A model generated the notes under the pieces. That model ran no database searches. It worked only from the letters and a program-made list of their open reading frames with translations, and was not told the origin of the DNA. Of a stretch of 64,000 nt of DNA, positions 1 through 9,253 are shown piece by piece. Both the position numbers and the translations under genes were made by a program. The number at the start of each line of letters is the position of its first letter. Within the stretch, counting starts at the first letter, position 1. This stretch comes from Cellvibrio japonicus Ueda107 (GTDB lineage: Bacteria > Pseudomonadota > Gammaproteobacteria > Pseudomonadales > Cellvibrionaceae), in the NCBI RefSeq assembly GCF_000019225.1, contig NC_010995.1:3976501-4040500 (forward strand), written 5' to 3'.

Positions 1-1726
1 TTTCAGCCAGCTGTTGCAAAGTAACCTCTGCCTGTTGTTGCCGGGCATTAAGATCTGCCAGGCGCCCCGGAAATTCCTGTGCTGCCTGCCACAACAAAAT
101 CCCCCGGAACATACGTAAGCGTGTCGCCGCTTCACTGGCATCTTGTCCGGCTGCATTCATGCGTTTAATCGTTTGCTCGCCACGCATAACCAATTGGTAG
201 AGTTCGCGACTGTCATCATCGGCCAGGGCCATGTAATCATCGCTGCTTTCAATGGCCTCTATCCGCGCCCGCAATTGATCTCGGGCCACACCCAGCTGTT
301 GCTCTTTTTGTGTTAATTGCTGACTCGCTAATTGGCGTTCCTGGCGATTGCGTTCAGCCTGTTTTTGTAACAGCAGCTCGCGGTATACATCCAGTTTTGG
401 CTGCCAGGCTTCCAGCAATTTTTGCAGGCGCAACAAGTCGCGTAATTGCAAGACCGCCGTTTGAAATTGGTTTTGTGAAAATAACTCAGCGAGATAGGCA
501 GAGCGGGTTTTGATAATGCTGGTCTGGTCTAATCGAAGCCAGTTTTGGCCATCATCGGTTACTGCGGCGGCCACAATTCCCGGCTCATCCTGTACCGATT
601 GTTTGGACCATTCCTGTAAGGCTTGCGCAGAGAGCGGCTCCCCACCCACCAAGGTCAGCAATTCTTCTTCTGTCAGTGTTGCGCGCATATCGCGCACCAG
701 TTGTATTTCACGCTCCAGCAATACTTCTGCCTGTTGATAGGCAGCCATTGCCTCACCGGGCGCGTCCAGTTTTTCATAGGCAAACGGCAATGCCAACAGG
801 GATTCCTGTACCGCCGGATAAATCAGGCTGCGGGTGCGCAGCAACTGCCAGGGCTGCAGGGCTTTGGAATATTCCTCCTGGGCGACGGCTGCCCAGCCAT
901 ACCCCAGCAACGCCTGGTTGGCAAAGGATCCATTGAGTCGCACCTGGGTAAATTCGCGGATAGCCGCCGCATAACTCTGCTGTGCCAGATAGGAATATCC
1001 CATAGCAGTATGGGCTTTGTCCTGCAGCGCCCAATGCTCACGTTGGGCCGCAACACCTTTGCCGGCATCCTGCTGTGAGAGTTCACGGAAAAAAGCCTGC
1101 GCCTGTTTAAAGTCGCCAGCGCGGGCATGGGCCGCCCCCAGGTTGTAATACACATAGGGAAGCCATTGTCCTTTTTCATCCCGTTTGAGCTGCTTGATGG
1201 AATAATCACTGAACACTTGCTGATGGATAGCAATACTGATTTGTAATGATTCCATTTGCGCTCGCAAATCCGGATCAAAGGATCGACTAACACGGGCGAA
1301 ACTTTCACTGGCTGCGTCCCAATCACCGTGCAAGTAATGCAATTTGCCCAAATAAAACCAGGCGGCATCACGCACAGATTGCGGACGGCGCTCATCTTGC
1401 AGAATGCTACGAAATACCTGCTCGGCATGGCGTTGCATCCCAAAGGCAAGGCTGACACCACCGGCAATCAATTCGGGATTATCGCCGTGGCCTTGAATCC
1501 CCTCTTTGGCATCGGCCACCATCAATTCGCTGAGCGCAGCCAGGTAATCCTGTTGATAGTAGTGGTAGAGCGCAACACCGTAGCGCAGGTCGGCAACTGC
1601 AGTCTTAGGTTGATCGGCAAAGGCGGGGAGAAAACCACACAACCCGGTAAGTGATACCAGGGCAATACGCACCATCCGACCGGCGCACAGTCGGCAGGCA
1701 GAGAATTGACGGAGGCGGGGGGGCAT
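1..1726 (-). CDS. TPR-type periplasmic or envelope protein, C-terminus cut by window edge
   Basis: The minus-strand frame opens with ATG at 1726 and stays open for at least 575 codons to the left edge, where the gene continues. The N-terminus has a basic start followed by a hydrophobic stretch (about residues 18-36, ending ALVSLTGLCGFLPAFA), which looks like a signal peptide. The mature part is helical and rich in Ala, Tyr, Gln and Leu, with tetratricopeptide-like units (for example DLRYGVALYHYYQQDYLAAL and VYYNLGAAHARAGDFKQAQ). The last visible 150 residues look like coiled coil. Its start codon overlaps the stop of the upstream gene in a TGATG arrangement, so translation is probably coupled. 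It is likely a protein-interaction scaffold in the envelope. I do not recognise the specific family. Confidence 0.6.
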   Translation of the reverse strand, partial: MPPRLRQFSACRLCAGRMVRIALVSLTGLCGFLPAFADQPKTAVADLRYGVALYHYYQQDYLAALSELMVADAKEGIQGHGDNPELIAGGVSLAFGMQRHAEQVFRSILQDERRPQSVRDAAWFYLGKLHYLHGDWDAASESFARVSRSFDPDLRAQMESLQISIAIHQQVFSDYSIKQLKRDEKGQWLPYVYYNLGAAHARAGDFKQAQAFFRELSQQDAGKGVAAQREHWALQDKAHTAMGYSYLAQQSYAAAIREFTQVRLNGSFANQALLGYGWAAVAQEEYSKALQPWQLLRTRSLIYPAVQESLLALPFAYEKLDAPGEAMAAYQQAEVLLEREIQLVRDMRATLTEEELLTLVGGEPLSAQALQEWSKQSVQDEPGIVAAAVTDDGQNWLRLDQTSIIKTRSAYLAELFSQNQFQTAVLQLRDLLRLQKLLEAWQPKLDVYRELLLQKQAERNRQERQLASQQLTQKEQQLGVARDQLRARIEAIESSDDYMALADDDSRELYQLVMRGEQTIKRMNAAGQDASEAATRLRMFRGILLWQAAQEFPGRLADLNARQQQAEVTLQQLAE

Positions 1727-2247
1727 CACATCTGCCATTGCTTGATATCAAAGACAGGTTGCAACTGTGCAGTAGAGTCCACAATGCGCAATTCCAGAAC
1801 CAGCGGTTCCTGTCCCTTGGTAACAACCAGCTTGGCACCGCGCTTGTAATCCTGCTGGGGCCCTTTACCGGTGAAGAAGGCACTGATTTCATGCTCGCCG
1901 GTTTTGAGGTTGCCGATGTACAACCGCTGTACACCACCGCGATACAAAGCCCTGGTTTGCTTTTCGGTATACAGCTCACTGGCGACCAATTTATTGTTGA
2001 TTTCCAGTTTGATGGCATCGAGAGTGAAATACGTGCCCAGATCCATGGAAACATAAACGGCAATCTGGCTGCTGGCGGGATAAAGTAATTCCTCCTCAAG
2101 GATCAGCAGATCCCGATTGAGGGTCAGCACCGATTCCTTAAGCGCCTCCACCTTGGGTGCAACCGCCTCGTCCTGGGCAGCGGATGGAACAGCAACCGCC
2201 AGCAAGAGCATCAGGCTTGCCCAGAACTTGCGCACAAAAACAGACAT
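1726..2247 (-). CDS. Small exported protein of unknown function
   Basis: This 173-aa protein has a clear signal peptide (MSVFVRKFWASLMLLLAVAV, cleavage near PSAAQ|D). A short coiled-coil stretch follows (about residues 30-52), then a beta-rich domain with positions such as VYVSMDLGTYF and RLYIGNLKTGEHEI that could form an Ig-like or jelly-roll fold. It has no cysteines in the mature part. A GAGAGGAAACAATA ribosome-binding region precedes the ATG. It is translationally coupled to the downstream TPR gene, so the two probably act in one envelope complex. The function is not recognised. Confidence 0.6.
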   Translation of the reverse strand: MSVFVRKFWASLMLLLAVAVPSAAQDEAVAPKVEALKESVLTLNRDLLILEEELLYPASSQIAVYVSMDLGTYFTLDAIKLEINNKLVASELYTEKQTRALYRGGVQRLYIGNLKTGEHEISAFFTGKGPQQDYKRGAKLVVTKGQEPLVLELRIVDSTAQLQPVFDIKQWQM

Positions 2248-2572
2248 TATTGTTTCCTCTCACTCGGCGGCTCAAAGCCCTTTGGATACTCAATTAATGT
2301 GCCAATTCTAGGAGCCGGAACGGGCACAAAATGTGACAGCCTGCACAGTTAACCTGTCATCAAAAATGTTTTCGAACGCGATGGATTAAGAATCAACCAG
2401 AATATCCGAATGGGCTCTCGGAGCATGATGGGTATCTGTGAACTACACCCCATGAAAGCCTAGTTCTTTTTTGATTTATGGTTGTAATAAATGACGCTGC
2501 GATAACACTAACAACAAAATTTGTCACTCAATAACAAGTTTTGTCCCGGCCTAAATTTCCGCTAACCACCCG
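2248..2572. other. Intergenic region with two ACAA-N3-TTTGT boxes
   Basis: This 325-bp gap separates apbE from the next gene on the same strand. No gene is supported. It is AT-rich near 2460-2550 and contains two similar near-palindromes, ACAAAATTTGT at about 2514 and ACAAGTTTTGT at about 2534, roughly two helical turns apart. A promoter for the 2247 gene is expected here, but I cannot pick one confidently. Confidence 0.4.
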
Positions 2573-3559
2573 CTATTCCGGTGGAGTGAGCCCTTTACTA
2601 TAGTGAACCTTGCCTGCCTCGGTGATAACAACAGCATCATAGCCGGGCATACCCTCGATAAGCGCCAACCCTTTTTCAACCCCCATCACAAACACGGAGG
2701 TAGACAGTGCATCGGTATCGAATCCCAGCGGACCAATGATGGTGACACTCATGATTCCCCTGGCAGATTTGCCCGTACGAGGGTTCATAATATGGTGCAC
2801 ACGCTCGCCCTGCTCATCAATAAAATAGCGCTCATAATCTCCCGAGGTGGAAATAGCACAGTTTTCCAGGGGCAAACTGATAACCACCCCCTCTTCGGCA
2901 CGAGGATTTTTAATGCCGACCACCCAGGGACGACCACGCTTATCCCCTAACAAGCGACTATCGCCACCTGCACTGACGGTGGCATGCTTAACCCCCCGCG
3001 CCTGCAAGATCGCAATGGCCCTATCTACGGCGTAGCCTTTGGCGATTCCCCCCAAGTCGATGTAAACACGCGGATGCTCAAACCAAAGCTTATGGGAATG
3101 TTTATCCAGATGCACATAACGGTAATTAATCGCAGGCATCACTGCCTCGCGCTCGGCCTCATCAGGCTTCAGTTTTGCGCGATAGTCATAGTAACGCCCC
3201 AGGGAGGCATAGGTAATATCAAAGGCTCCACCGGTAAGTTCACCGTAATGCAGTGACCTTTCGATCAATAGCGCCAGCTCAGGAGAAATCACCAACGGCT
3301 TTTGGGCATTGGCAGCAGGTGCAAGCTGGTTTGCGCGGGATAATTGGCTGGATTCGATATAGGGACTGAATTCGCGATCAATGCGCCGCATTTCTTCCAT
3401 CACCGCAGCCAGGGCTGCTTCGGCCTGGAGCGGATCGTCATGCCAAAGCACCGCACTGACACGGGTTCCCATAATATCCTGGGTATCGCCGTGCCAGGCA
3501 GCCATGGCATGGGAGGATAATATCAACAGTGCCAGCCCTCCAAAAAGCGGGCGGCACAT
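2573..3559 (-). CDS. apbE: FAD:protein FMN transferase (ApbE family)
   Basis: The 328-aa product starts at ATG 3559, chosen because it gives a signal peptide (MCRPLFGGLALLILSSHAMA|A). A longer reading from 3676 would overlap gspN by 65 nt and bury the signal. Family hallmarks are MGTRVSAVLW near the mature N-terminus, the DLGGIAKGYAVDRAI segment, SAGGDSRLLG, HHIMNPRTGK and the TDALSTSVFVMG segment that binds metal and FAD. ApbE covalently attaches FMN to Thr/Ser of exported flavoproteins such as NqrB/C or RnfG/D. Here it follows gspN at the end of the type II secretion operon, where no obvious partner flavoprotein is present. Confidence 0.88.
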   Translation of the reverse strand: MCRPLFGGLALLILSSHAMAAWHGDTQDIMGTRVSAVLWHDDPLQAEAALAAVMEEMRRIDREFSPYIESSQLSRANQLAPAANAQKPLVISPELALLIERSLHYGELTGGAFDITYASLGRYYDYRAKLKPDEAEREAVMPAINYRYVHLDKHSHKLWFEHPRVYIDLGGIAKGYAVDRAIAILQARGVKHATVSAGGDSRLLGDKRGRPWVVGIKNPRAEEGVVISLPLENCAISTSGDYERYFIDEQGERVHHIMNPRTGKSARGIMSVTIIGPLGFDTDALSTSVFVMGVEKGLALIEGMPGYDAVVITEAGKVHYSKGLTPPE

Positions 3560-3611
3560 AAACACAAATGGGCTCAACAGCGCCTGCTCCTGCGATGCAA
3601 CGGGATAATTA

Positions 3612-4424
3612 TCAGAGTGACATGTCCACCTGGTAGCGGCTTTTGCCATTGGGATCGGCTTCGCCCGGCTGTGCAATCATCGCCAGTAAACCTGCGGCAT
3701 TACTGGCGTCGACAAACGCCTTGTCCATCAGCAGTTGTCCATGCACCCGACCACCGGATGGCGCCTTCAACTCAACCGTAAGATCCAGCTCTACCGGTCC
3801 GGACAACTGGAATACTTTGGCCAGTACACCATTGCTGCCATCATCCTTCAGCTGTGCAGCATAGTTACCGACATCCATCCAGTTAGCGCCATTGTTAACC
3901 TGCGCACCATTCCAACTGAGGTTGCCGTTAAGTTTGCCCAGCACATTGCCGCGCAGTTGGAGTTCATCAATATGCACTAAAAGCTGGCCATTGACGGGGA
4001 TAGGCAGCATAGATTGCACCAGGGCAATAGGCATGGATAAATCGGCATCGCTCACACGCAGGCTGCCATTACTGGACGCACAGACATAACCGGTAAAGCT
4101 CTGCCGATCCAGCTTGGTGGCAATATCAGCACAGGGCTTGAGTAACAGCAATGACAGAGGATTGAGATCCCAGGACAGTTGTCCCAAGGACTGCTCCTGC
4201 CCTTGGGGCAAGCGCACACTGGCGAGGCTGGCTCGCCCTTCCCACAGGGTACCGGTGATACCCGACAAGGCCAGGCCAGTACCACGTGTCAGTGCATAAG
4301 CACCCCAGGTTGCCGGAATCTGGCGCAACAGGAAAAAAACAAACAAGCCAACGCCCAATAAAATCCACCAGCGATTACTGGTGGGCAAACGATCGGCAGA
4401 AAAACGAGCCAGCAATTGATTCAT
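3612..4424 (-). CDS. gspN: Type II secretion system protein N
   Basis: This 270-aa protein has one N-terminal membrane anchor (about residues 20-40, ILLGVGLFVFFLL). A beta-rich periplasmic domain follows with the GspN features: a short ITGTLWEGRA segment, then alternating strands like a secretin-associated barrel protein (LRGNVLGKLNGNLSW). GspN is an accessory component present only in some T2SS operons. It lies after gspM in the usual order, which supports the call. Confidence 0.85.
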   Translation of the reverse strand: MNQLLARFSADRLPTSNRWWILLGVGLFVFFLLRQIPATWGAYALTRGTGLALSGITGTLWEGRASLASVRLPQGQEQSLGQLSWDLNPLSLLLLKPCADIATKLDRQSFTGYVCASSNGSLRVSDADLSMPIALVQSMLPIPVNGQLLVHIDELQLRGNVLGKLNGNLSWNGAQVNNGANWMDVGNYAAQLKDDGSNGVLAKVFQLSGPVELDLTVELKAPSGGRVHGQLLMDKAFVDASNAAGLLAMIAQPGEADPNGKSRYQVDMSL

Positions 4425-4465
4425 AAAAACCTTGTGTCCAAATTAAGAACCCTGAACGCTAAAAG

Positions 4466-4951
4466 CTATTGGGCTTTTTGCAGGCGCAGGTTCACAGTGA
4501 CTAAACCGGGATCATTGGTAGCGGCCAGGGACAGGTCGCGCACGCTGACACCGTGTTTAAACTCCAACTCGTACAGCCATTGCATAAGCGGCTCATAGGC
4601 GGCGCGATCGAGACGAACCCGAACTTCACCGGCAACCCCCGGCTGAAATCCGCTCATGGTGAGTCCATTGCCGCGCAAGCTTGAATCAATTAAACCGCTG
4701 ATATTTTCGCCGGAGCGCGCCTGGCCGCCCTGGTCGCGGGCCTGCTGAATTTGTGCCGCCATAATGCGCACCTTTCCCAGCGTTTGGGTCGCAGCCGTAT
4801 TGGCGGTTTGCAGCTGTTCACGCTTTTTCTGCAGGGGAGCCAATATCAATATCCACAATAAAAAAATCACTACAGCAATACCCAGTGCCAACAGGGCAAT
4901 TTGTTCGCGGCGCTGGTAGCGGTTGAGAAAGGCGAAAAGCTGATTCATCAC
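4466..4951 (-). CDS. gspM: Type II secretion inner-membrane platform protein M
   Basis: The product is 161 aa with a short cytoplasmic start (NQLFAFLNRYQRREQIALLA), one transmembrane helix at about residues 18-38, a coiled-coil stretch and a small ferredoxin-like periplasmic domain ending in VTVNLRLQKAQ. GspM binds GspL and helps couple the GspE ATPase to the pseudopilus. It sits 7 bp after gspL, as in other gsp operons. Confidence 0.9.
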   Translation of the reverse strand: MMNQLFAFLNRYQRREQIALLALGIAVVIFLLWILILAPLQKKREQLQTANTAATQTLGKVRIMAAQIQQARDQGGQARSGENISGLIDSSLRGNGLTMSGFQPGVAGEVRVRLDRAAYEPLMQWLYELEFKHGVSVRDLSLAATNDPGLVTVNLRLQKAQ

Positions 4952-4958
4952 ATTATCC

Positions 4959-6233
4959 TCACTGCTTACTGACTTTCAGGCGCGCAGTCTGCACATTGCC
5001 CTGAACGTTGGCACTCAGTAATTCGGCAGCCAGGCCCTGGGCCTGGATATTTGAACTGAGGGTTTCAAAGGTACTGAAACTATCTGCCTGAATATTAATA
5101 TTCAGCTCGCCGGTTTCACTGCTATAGGCAACACCTTTAATTTGTACGCTGGACAGTGCTGCAATTTGCGGCAGGGTTTTGGCCAACAGGGTCATGACAC
5201 TGCCCGATGCCTGGGCAGGTTCCATTTGGCGCAATAAGCCAGTGAGTTGTTTTTCCGCATCCACAATTCGCCCCTGTGGAATTGCCAGGCGTGCAGCCGC
5301 TTCAATGTCCTGGCGAATGGCCAGGTTTTCCTTGCCCAGTTTACGAATCTCAAACAACGCTGTACTGAAATACACCAGCAGGCAAACACCGGCGAAAATA
5401 GCAACGGATTTCCACAGCTTCCACCAGCGCTCAACCGGTAAACGCTGGGAGAAATCGGCCTGGCACAGGTCAATGGTATTGGTGCCGAAATCCAGGGCCC
5501 ATTCATCGGCAATTTGCTGGCTGGCGATCTGCCCTTGCAACATGGAGGGCAATAAGCCGCGCAAGCTATCCAGCTCAGCCTCACTGGCTGCACGCAAATG
5601 CAATGCGGGTAAATCGCTGGACTCGCGCTGGTTTAGCAGGAGTTGCAACGCCAGGGGGGCGTAGGACGAACTGGCGCTGAACCCTTGGTAGGCATTGTGA
5701 CGCAATAGCAATTGGCCCTGGTAAAGTCCCAGTGTCCAATGCTCGGCAATCGCCTGGTCTGGTGCACCGCTGTCGGTGTCTTCTGCTTTCACCAGTGGCA
5801 GGGTCATAGGAGCCGACCAGCAGCGCGTAATTTCCAGCCCCAGAGAGGCCAGTTCAGCAAATACCATGTGCAACCAGTTTTTATCGGTATAGGCCAGGGT
5901 GACATGGCCATCGCGCGGTGTTGACAAGGCGAAGTGAAAATCCTCGACATCGCCAATTACGGTGTCTTCCAATTGATAAGGCAAAAGGTTGCGCAGGTGT
6001 TTTTTCTCTTTATCCGAATATTCAAGCGCGCGCGTTGCGACACGCGACCCCGGCACAATGAGCCAGGCCGATTTGGGATTGGCATCCTGCAGGATGGCCG
6101 TGCGCAGCGCGTCGCGGTCACCACTGTCCGCATTGGCCTGGCCATCTGCCCCCAGCCAACACCAGCGAAAGAAGTCCCCGAGGCCTTTACCATCCTCCGA
6201 GGTTGTTATCGAGAGCACCAGTTGCATAGACAT
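4959..6233 (-). CDS. gspL: Type II secretion inner-membrane protein L
   Basis: This 424-aa protein has the GspL layout: an actin-like cytoplasmic domain (about residues 1-265) including LPYQLEDTVIGD, the motif that recruits GspE, then one transmembrane helix (about 275-292, SVAIFAGVCLLVYFS) and a periplasmic ferredoxin-like domain. The 93-bp gap to gspK is the largest within the gsp operon. I see no promoter or terminator in it. Confidence 0.92.
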   Translation of the reverse strand: MSMQLVLSITTSEDGKGLGDFFRWCWLGADGQANADSGDRDALRTAILQDANPKSAWLIVPGSRVATRALEYSDKEKKHLRNLLPYQLEDTVIGDVEDFHFALSTPRDGHVTLAYTDKNWLHMVFAELASLGLEITRCWSAPMTLPLVKAEDTDSGAPDQAIAEHWTLGLYQGQLLLRHNAYQGFSASSSYAPLALQLLLNQRESSDLPALHLRAASEAELDSLRGLLPSMLQGQIASQQIADEWALDFGTNTIDLCQADFSQRLPVERWWKLWKSVAIFAGVCLLVYFSTALFEIRKLGKENLAIRQDIEAAARLAIPQGRIVDAEKQLTGLLRQMEPAQASGSVMTLLAKTLPQIAALSSVQIKGVAYSSETGELNINIQADSFSTFETLSSNIQAQGLAAELLSANVQGNVQTARLKVSKQ

Positions 6234-6327
6234 AATCGGCTCTGCTTACCTTGTTATCAGAATTGTTAACGATTCTATTCCGCCAAAGGGATTTGCCCAC
6301 CCCCTTGCCAAAACCAAGTCCATCACC

Positions 6328-7485
6328 TTAATTTGAAAACAGTGATGAGCTTTTCTTTTTTTCCTTCGTATTGACCACTCGCGGTAATTCATACACATCT
6401 TCCCGCTGAATGACTTTCAGTTTGTTTTCTTCGCCGCGCAACATCAGGCTGCGCATGCTGCGACGCTGATCACCCATTTGGACACTGGCATTGAGCCAGA
6501 AAAATCCCGACTTGAGATTCAAGCCGGTGCCGTCCAGATTGCGATCGCCAAAAATCTTGGTCCACTCCTCAATCAGGACCCCATTATCCGGAAAGCCGGT
6601 TTCAGGGCGCATGGACATAAATTGCACGGCATCTTCATCACTCAATGGCGTCAGGTCATTAACCCCACCCAGGCTGCGAATCAAATTGTTGGCCCGCTGC
6701 TGTATACCGTTGGCCGTCTCCTGGTTGATGGTCGCCTCAATGGTGTTGATATTGATCCCCACCGCATTACCCGGTAACACGGTAATAAACGGTAGCAATA
6801 CATTTACCAGTTCCGGGTTTTCATTAAAACCACGCACCAGGCGCAACTCATCCACGGATTTGAACAGGGCATTGGCCGCCAGGTAGGGATCTGCCAAACC
6901 CTGGTAGTAATTGGATTCCGCACCGTACATCCCCGATTCGTTATCGTCCGGATCTATCCAGTCAACAATAGCTTCCAGTAAGCCTTCTGCATCCTGCTGC
7001 GAAATCGGTAATTCCGGAAATGATTGCAGCAAGCGGATGAAACGCCGCTGCGGCTCCTTATAGCGCTCTGGAGAGCCTATGGGCTTGTCTCCCACTAATG
7101 CATCACCCAGATCATTCAGGTTGAGCTGGCTGGTTGCATCCATTAATTGGGCAACCCCTGTCACGCCTTCTTCCTCAATCGGCACCGGGTTATTCCAGGG
7201 CTCACCCAGATAGTCGGTATTGGGGTCGAGGTCCGCCTCGGGAAACAACAGTTTCGCAACTTCTTCTGTGCCCTCCAGGAACTGGCGCGCCTGGGTACCG
7301 TGCCAACGGCTCTCGGCGCGAGCCAAGCCCAGTTGATACTGACTGGCAAACTTGATCCCCAATCCTGCCACTATGGCCACGATCAACAGCACTGCGATCA
7401 AAATAACGCCTCGCTCCCGCGCAATCGGCGAGCGGCGCTTGCCATGGGCCGGGTTACTGCTCAGGAAAGACGAATAGACGCACAC
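6328..7485 (-). CDS. gspK: Type II secretion minor pseudopilin K
   Basis: I place the start at GTG 7485 (385 aa). An AAGGAG ribosome-binding site at 7495-7500 lies 9 bp upstream, while longer readings to 7620 are embedded in gspJ. The overlap with gspJ is then 32 bp. The prepilin leader ends ARERG|VILIAVLLIV, with no Glu at +5, as is typical for the pseudopilus-tip protein GspK. The large alpha-domain insertion contains the acidic VDWIDPDDNES segment that binds calcium in homologues. GspK caps the GspI-J-K tip complex. Confidence 0.92.
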   Translation of the reverse strand: MCVYSSFLSSNPAHGKRRSPIARERGVILIAVLLIVAIVAGLGIKFASQYQLGLARAESRWHGTQARQFLEGTEEVAKLLFPEADLDPNTDYLGEPWNNPVPIEEEGVTGVAQLMDATSQLNLNDLGDALVGDKPIGSPERYKEPQRRFIRLLQSFPELPISQQDAEGLLEAIVDWIDPDDNESGMYGAESNYYQGLADPYLAANALFKSVDELRLVRGFNENPELVNVLLPFITVLPGNAVGININTIEATINQETANGIQQRANNLIRSLGGVNDLTPLSDEDAVQFMSMRPETGFPDNGVLIEEWTKIFGDRNLDGTGLNLKSGFFWLNASVQMGDQRRSMRSLMLRGEENKLKVIQREDVYELPRVVNTKEKKKSSSLFSN

Positions 7486-8143
7486 TGGCACCAACTCCTT
7501 TAATCTTGAGCGTAATTTCAACGGCAATCGGCAGGCCTGTTGCCCCCGCCTGGGCCGGATCAGGCCACTGTTGCAACCAGTTATCGCTGTAGCCCTGCCC
7601 CTCCAGAACACTTTTGCCATTCAGGCTCAGCAAATTCTGGTGCAGGAAACGCAGCTGCACATCTTCAACATTTTCCAGCAGGCGCTGGTGGAAGGCTTCG
7701 CGCTCCATATCAATCTGGGAGACATCGCGATTAAACTCCGGCAGGAAATCGCGCCAGAGTATCCCCTCATCAAGCCGGTACCCCACCATCTGCAAATCGC
7801 TGCGCGGTTGGTTGGAAAAGTTTACCCAGGCACGTCGCTTGAATAACATCAATAACTGTTCGGCATGCTCGCCGGGTGTTTGCAATGTCTGGGCCTGAAA
7901 AATGGTATTGCGCCCATCGGGTGGCAACACATGGCGCAAATCATTGGCGATAATCTGCCAGGTGCGGTCCAGGCGATTGATTTCATCCAGTACCGTGTTG
8001 GTACGCTCCGCCCCGCGACTGGCACCATCCAGTGCACCGAATGCCATAATACCAATCAGCGCTGCAATTACCGTGGCAATCACGACTTCCAGCAGTGTGA
8101 AGCCCTGCTGCGCAGCGCGCGGATTAAAAGGCTTCGGGATCAT
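7454..8143 (-). CDS. gspJ: Type II secretion minor pseudopilin J
   Basis: The product is 229 aa. The prepilin signal is RAAQQG|FTLLEVVIATVIAAL with the conserved Glu at +5, followed by the hydrophobic N-terminal helix and a beta-rich head. The DRTWQIIANDLRHVLP segment is typical of GspJ. It overlaps gspI by 20 bp and gspK by 32 bp, consistent with tight translational coupling of the tip pseudopilins. Confidence 0.93.
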   Translation of the reverse strand: MIPKPFNPRAAQQGFTLLEVVIATVIAALIGIMAFGALDGASRGAERTNTVLDEINRLDRTWQIIANDLRHVLPPDGRNTIFQAQTLQTPGEHAEQLLMLFKRRAWVNFSNQPRSDLQMVGYRLDEGILWRDFLPEFNRDVSQIDMEREAFHQRLLENVEDVQLRFLHQNLLSLNGKSVLEGQGYSDNWLQQWPDPAQAGATGLPIAVEITLKIKGVGASVRLFVFPEQ

Positions 8144-8609
8144 TTATATACCCCATCAGGCTGGCCAGTGGCGGTGAATTTTCATCGACAATCGTCCCGC
8201 CCAGACTGACCCCCTCCGCCAGGCCCAGCAAACGCACATCAATCTCCACGCGCTTGAAGCCTTTAACGGGTAAACCATCCAATTCAATTGTTTTCATTTG
8301 CCACTGCCAGCGCAATCCCAACATCACCGTCACACCGGATTCTTTTTCCGGCAGCTGGTAGTTGCCAATCTTGTTTTGCAACTTTTGCTGCTGCAGTAAT
8401 TTGATCCGTGCCATCTGGTTTTCTGCCACCCAGTAGGCATAGGTTTTATCGCGGATACTGGCGGCCCCGTCCAGTTGCGTCATGACCAGGGTTACCAACG
8501 CGGGAAGAGCAACGGCTGCAATCATCAGGGCAATCATGGTTTCAATCAGGGTAAACCCCAACGCCTTGGCAACGCTCCGCCTGCCTCTGGTTAATCTGCT
8601 GGTAGCCAT
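8124..8609 (-). CDS. gspI: Type II secretion minor pseudopilin I
   Basis: The product is 161 aa. The prepilin cleavage site is VAKALG|FTLIETMIALMIAAVALPAL, followed by the AENQMARIKL region seen in GspI and a C-terminal beta domain. GspI starts assembly of the pseudopilus tip with GspJ and GspK. Its start codon shares one base with the gspH stop, so the genes are directly coupled. Confidence 0.93.
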   Translation of the reverse strand: MATSRLTRGRRSVAKALGFTLIETMIALMIAAVALPALVTLVMTQLDGAASIRDKTYAYWVAENQMARIKLLQQQKLQNKIGNYQLPEKESGVTVMLGLRWQWQMKTIELDGLPVKGFKRVEIDVRLLGLAEGVSLGGTIVDENSPPLASLMGYINDPEAF

Positions 8610-9253
8610 TAGCGGAACATTCTCCTGCCGGATGACTCGTAGCGATCATCGCGCTTAATACCCAGGCGATCCTCTTCGGTTATCCAGTGCAATTCGCCCA
8701 TGAGGTTGAGCGTAATACGCTCTATATCGTCCTCGCGCGCGCTCATGGCATCGGCTTTGAAAAGTGCAATTTCTATTTCGCCCGAGGTATCGCCACTGGG
8801 ATACAAACCAAATACCGGATCCTGGAACTCCAGCTCCGGATCGTATTTCCACAGGCGTTCATCCACCATCACTTCAATGGTTACACCTTCCGGTAAGCAG
8901 GTATCGTCGGGAAACTCGGGGAGCGCATCCCAATTCCTGTCGCGCACCCGGCGCCAGTAATAGCACCATTCACTACTCGCCTCGGTGCTAACCTCGGCGA
9001 GGGGGCGCTCTTCGAGGAAAAAACCGTAGGTCTCCCCCTTGAGCACCGACTGCTCCGAGAGATATACCGTGCGCAGCATGAAATCTTCGGCAGCCTTGCG
9101 GGCTATGGTGCGCGGGTCATTGGCTCCGACGGCAATCGTCACCATACCAATGACCACACCGATCACAATCACCACCACCATGATTTCAATCAGGGTAAAA
9201 CCCTGCTGTTGCAGGTGGCGCGCGCGCGACAACCGGGGTTTACTGAGTGCCAT
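8609..9253 (-). CDS. gspH: Type II secretion minor pseudopilin H
   Basis: I place the start at ATG 9253 (214 aa; ATG 9256 is equally possible), just inside the gspG 3' end. Longer readings would overlap gspG without purpose. The prepilin signal is HLQQQG|FTLIEIMVVVIVIGVVIGMV. The head domain includes GETYGFFLEE and a two-cysteine loop (EWCYYW and DTCLPEG). GspH links the tip complex to the GspG filament. Confidence 0.9.
   Translation of the reverse strand: MALSKPRLSRARHLQQQGFTLIEIMVVVIVIGVVIGMVTIAVGANDPRTIARKAAEDFMLRTVYLSEQSVLKGETYGFFLEERPLAEVSTEASSEWCYYWRRVRDRNWDALPEFPDDTCLPEGVTIEVMVDERLWKYDPELEFQDPVFGLYPSGDTSGEIEIALFKADAMSAREDDIERITLNLMGELHWITEEDRLGIKRDDRYESSGRRMFR

Noticed and set aside
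2289..2305. Sigma-54-like promoter TTGGCAC-N5-TTGAG (minus strand)
   Set aside because: The -24 half fits, but the essential GC at -12 is GA, and no enhancer-binding activator or site is evident.
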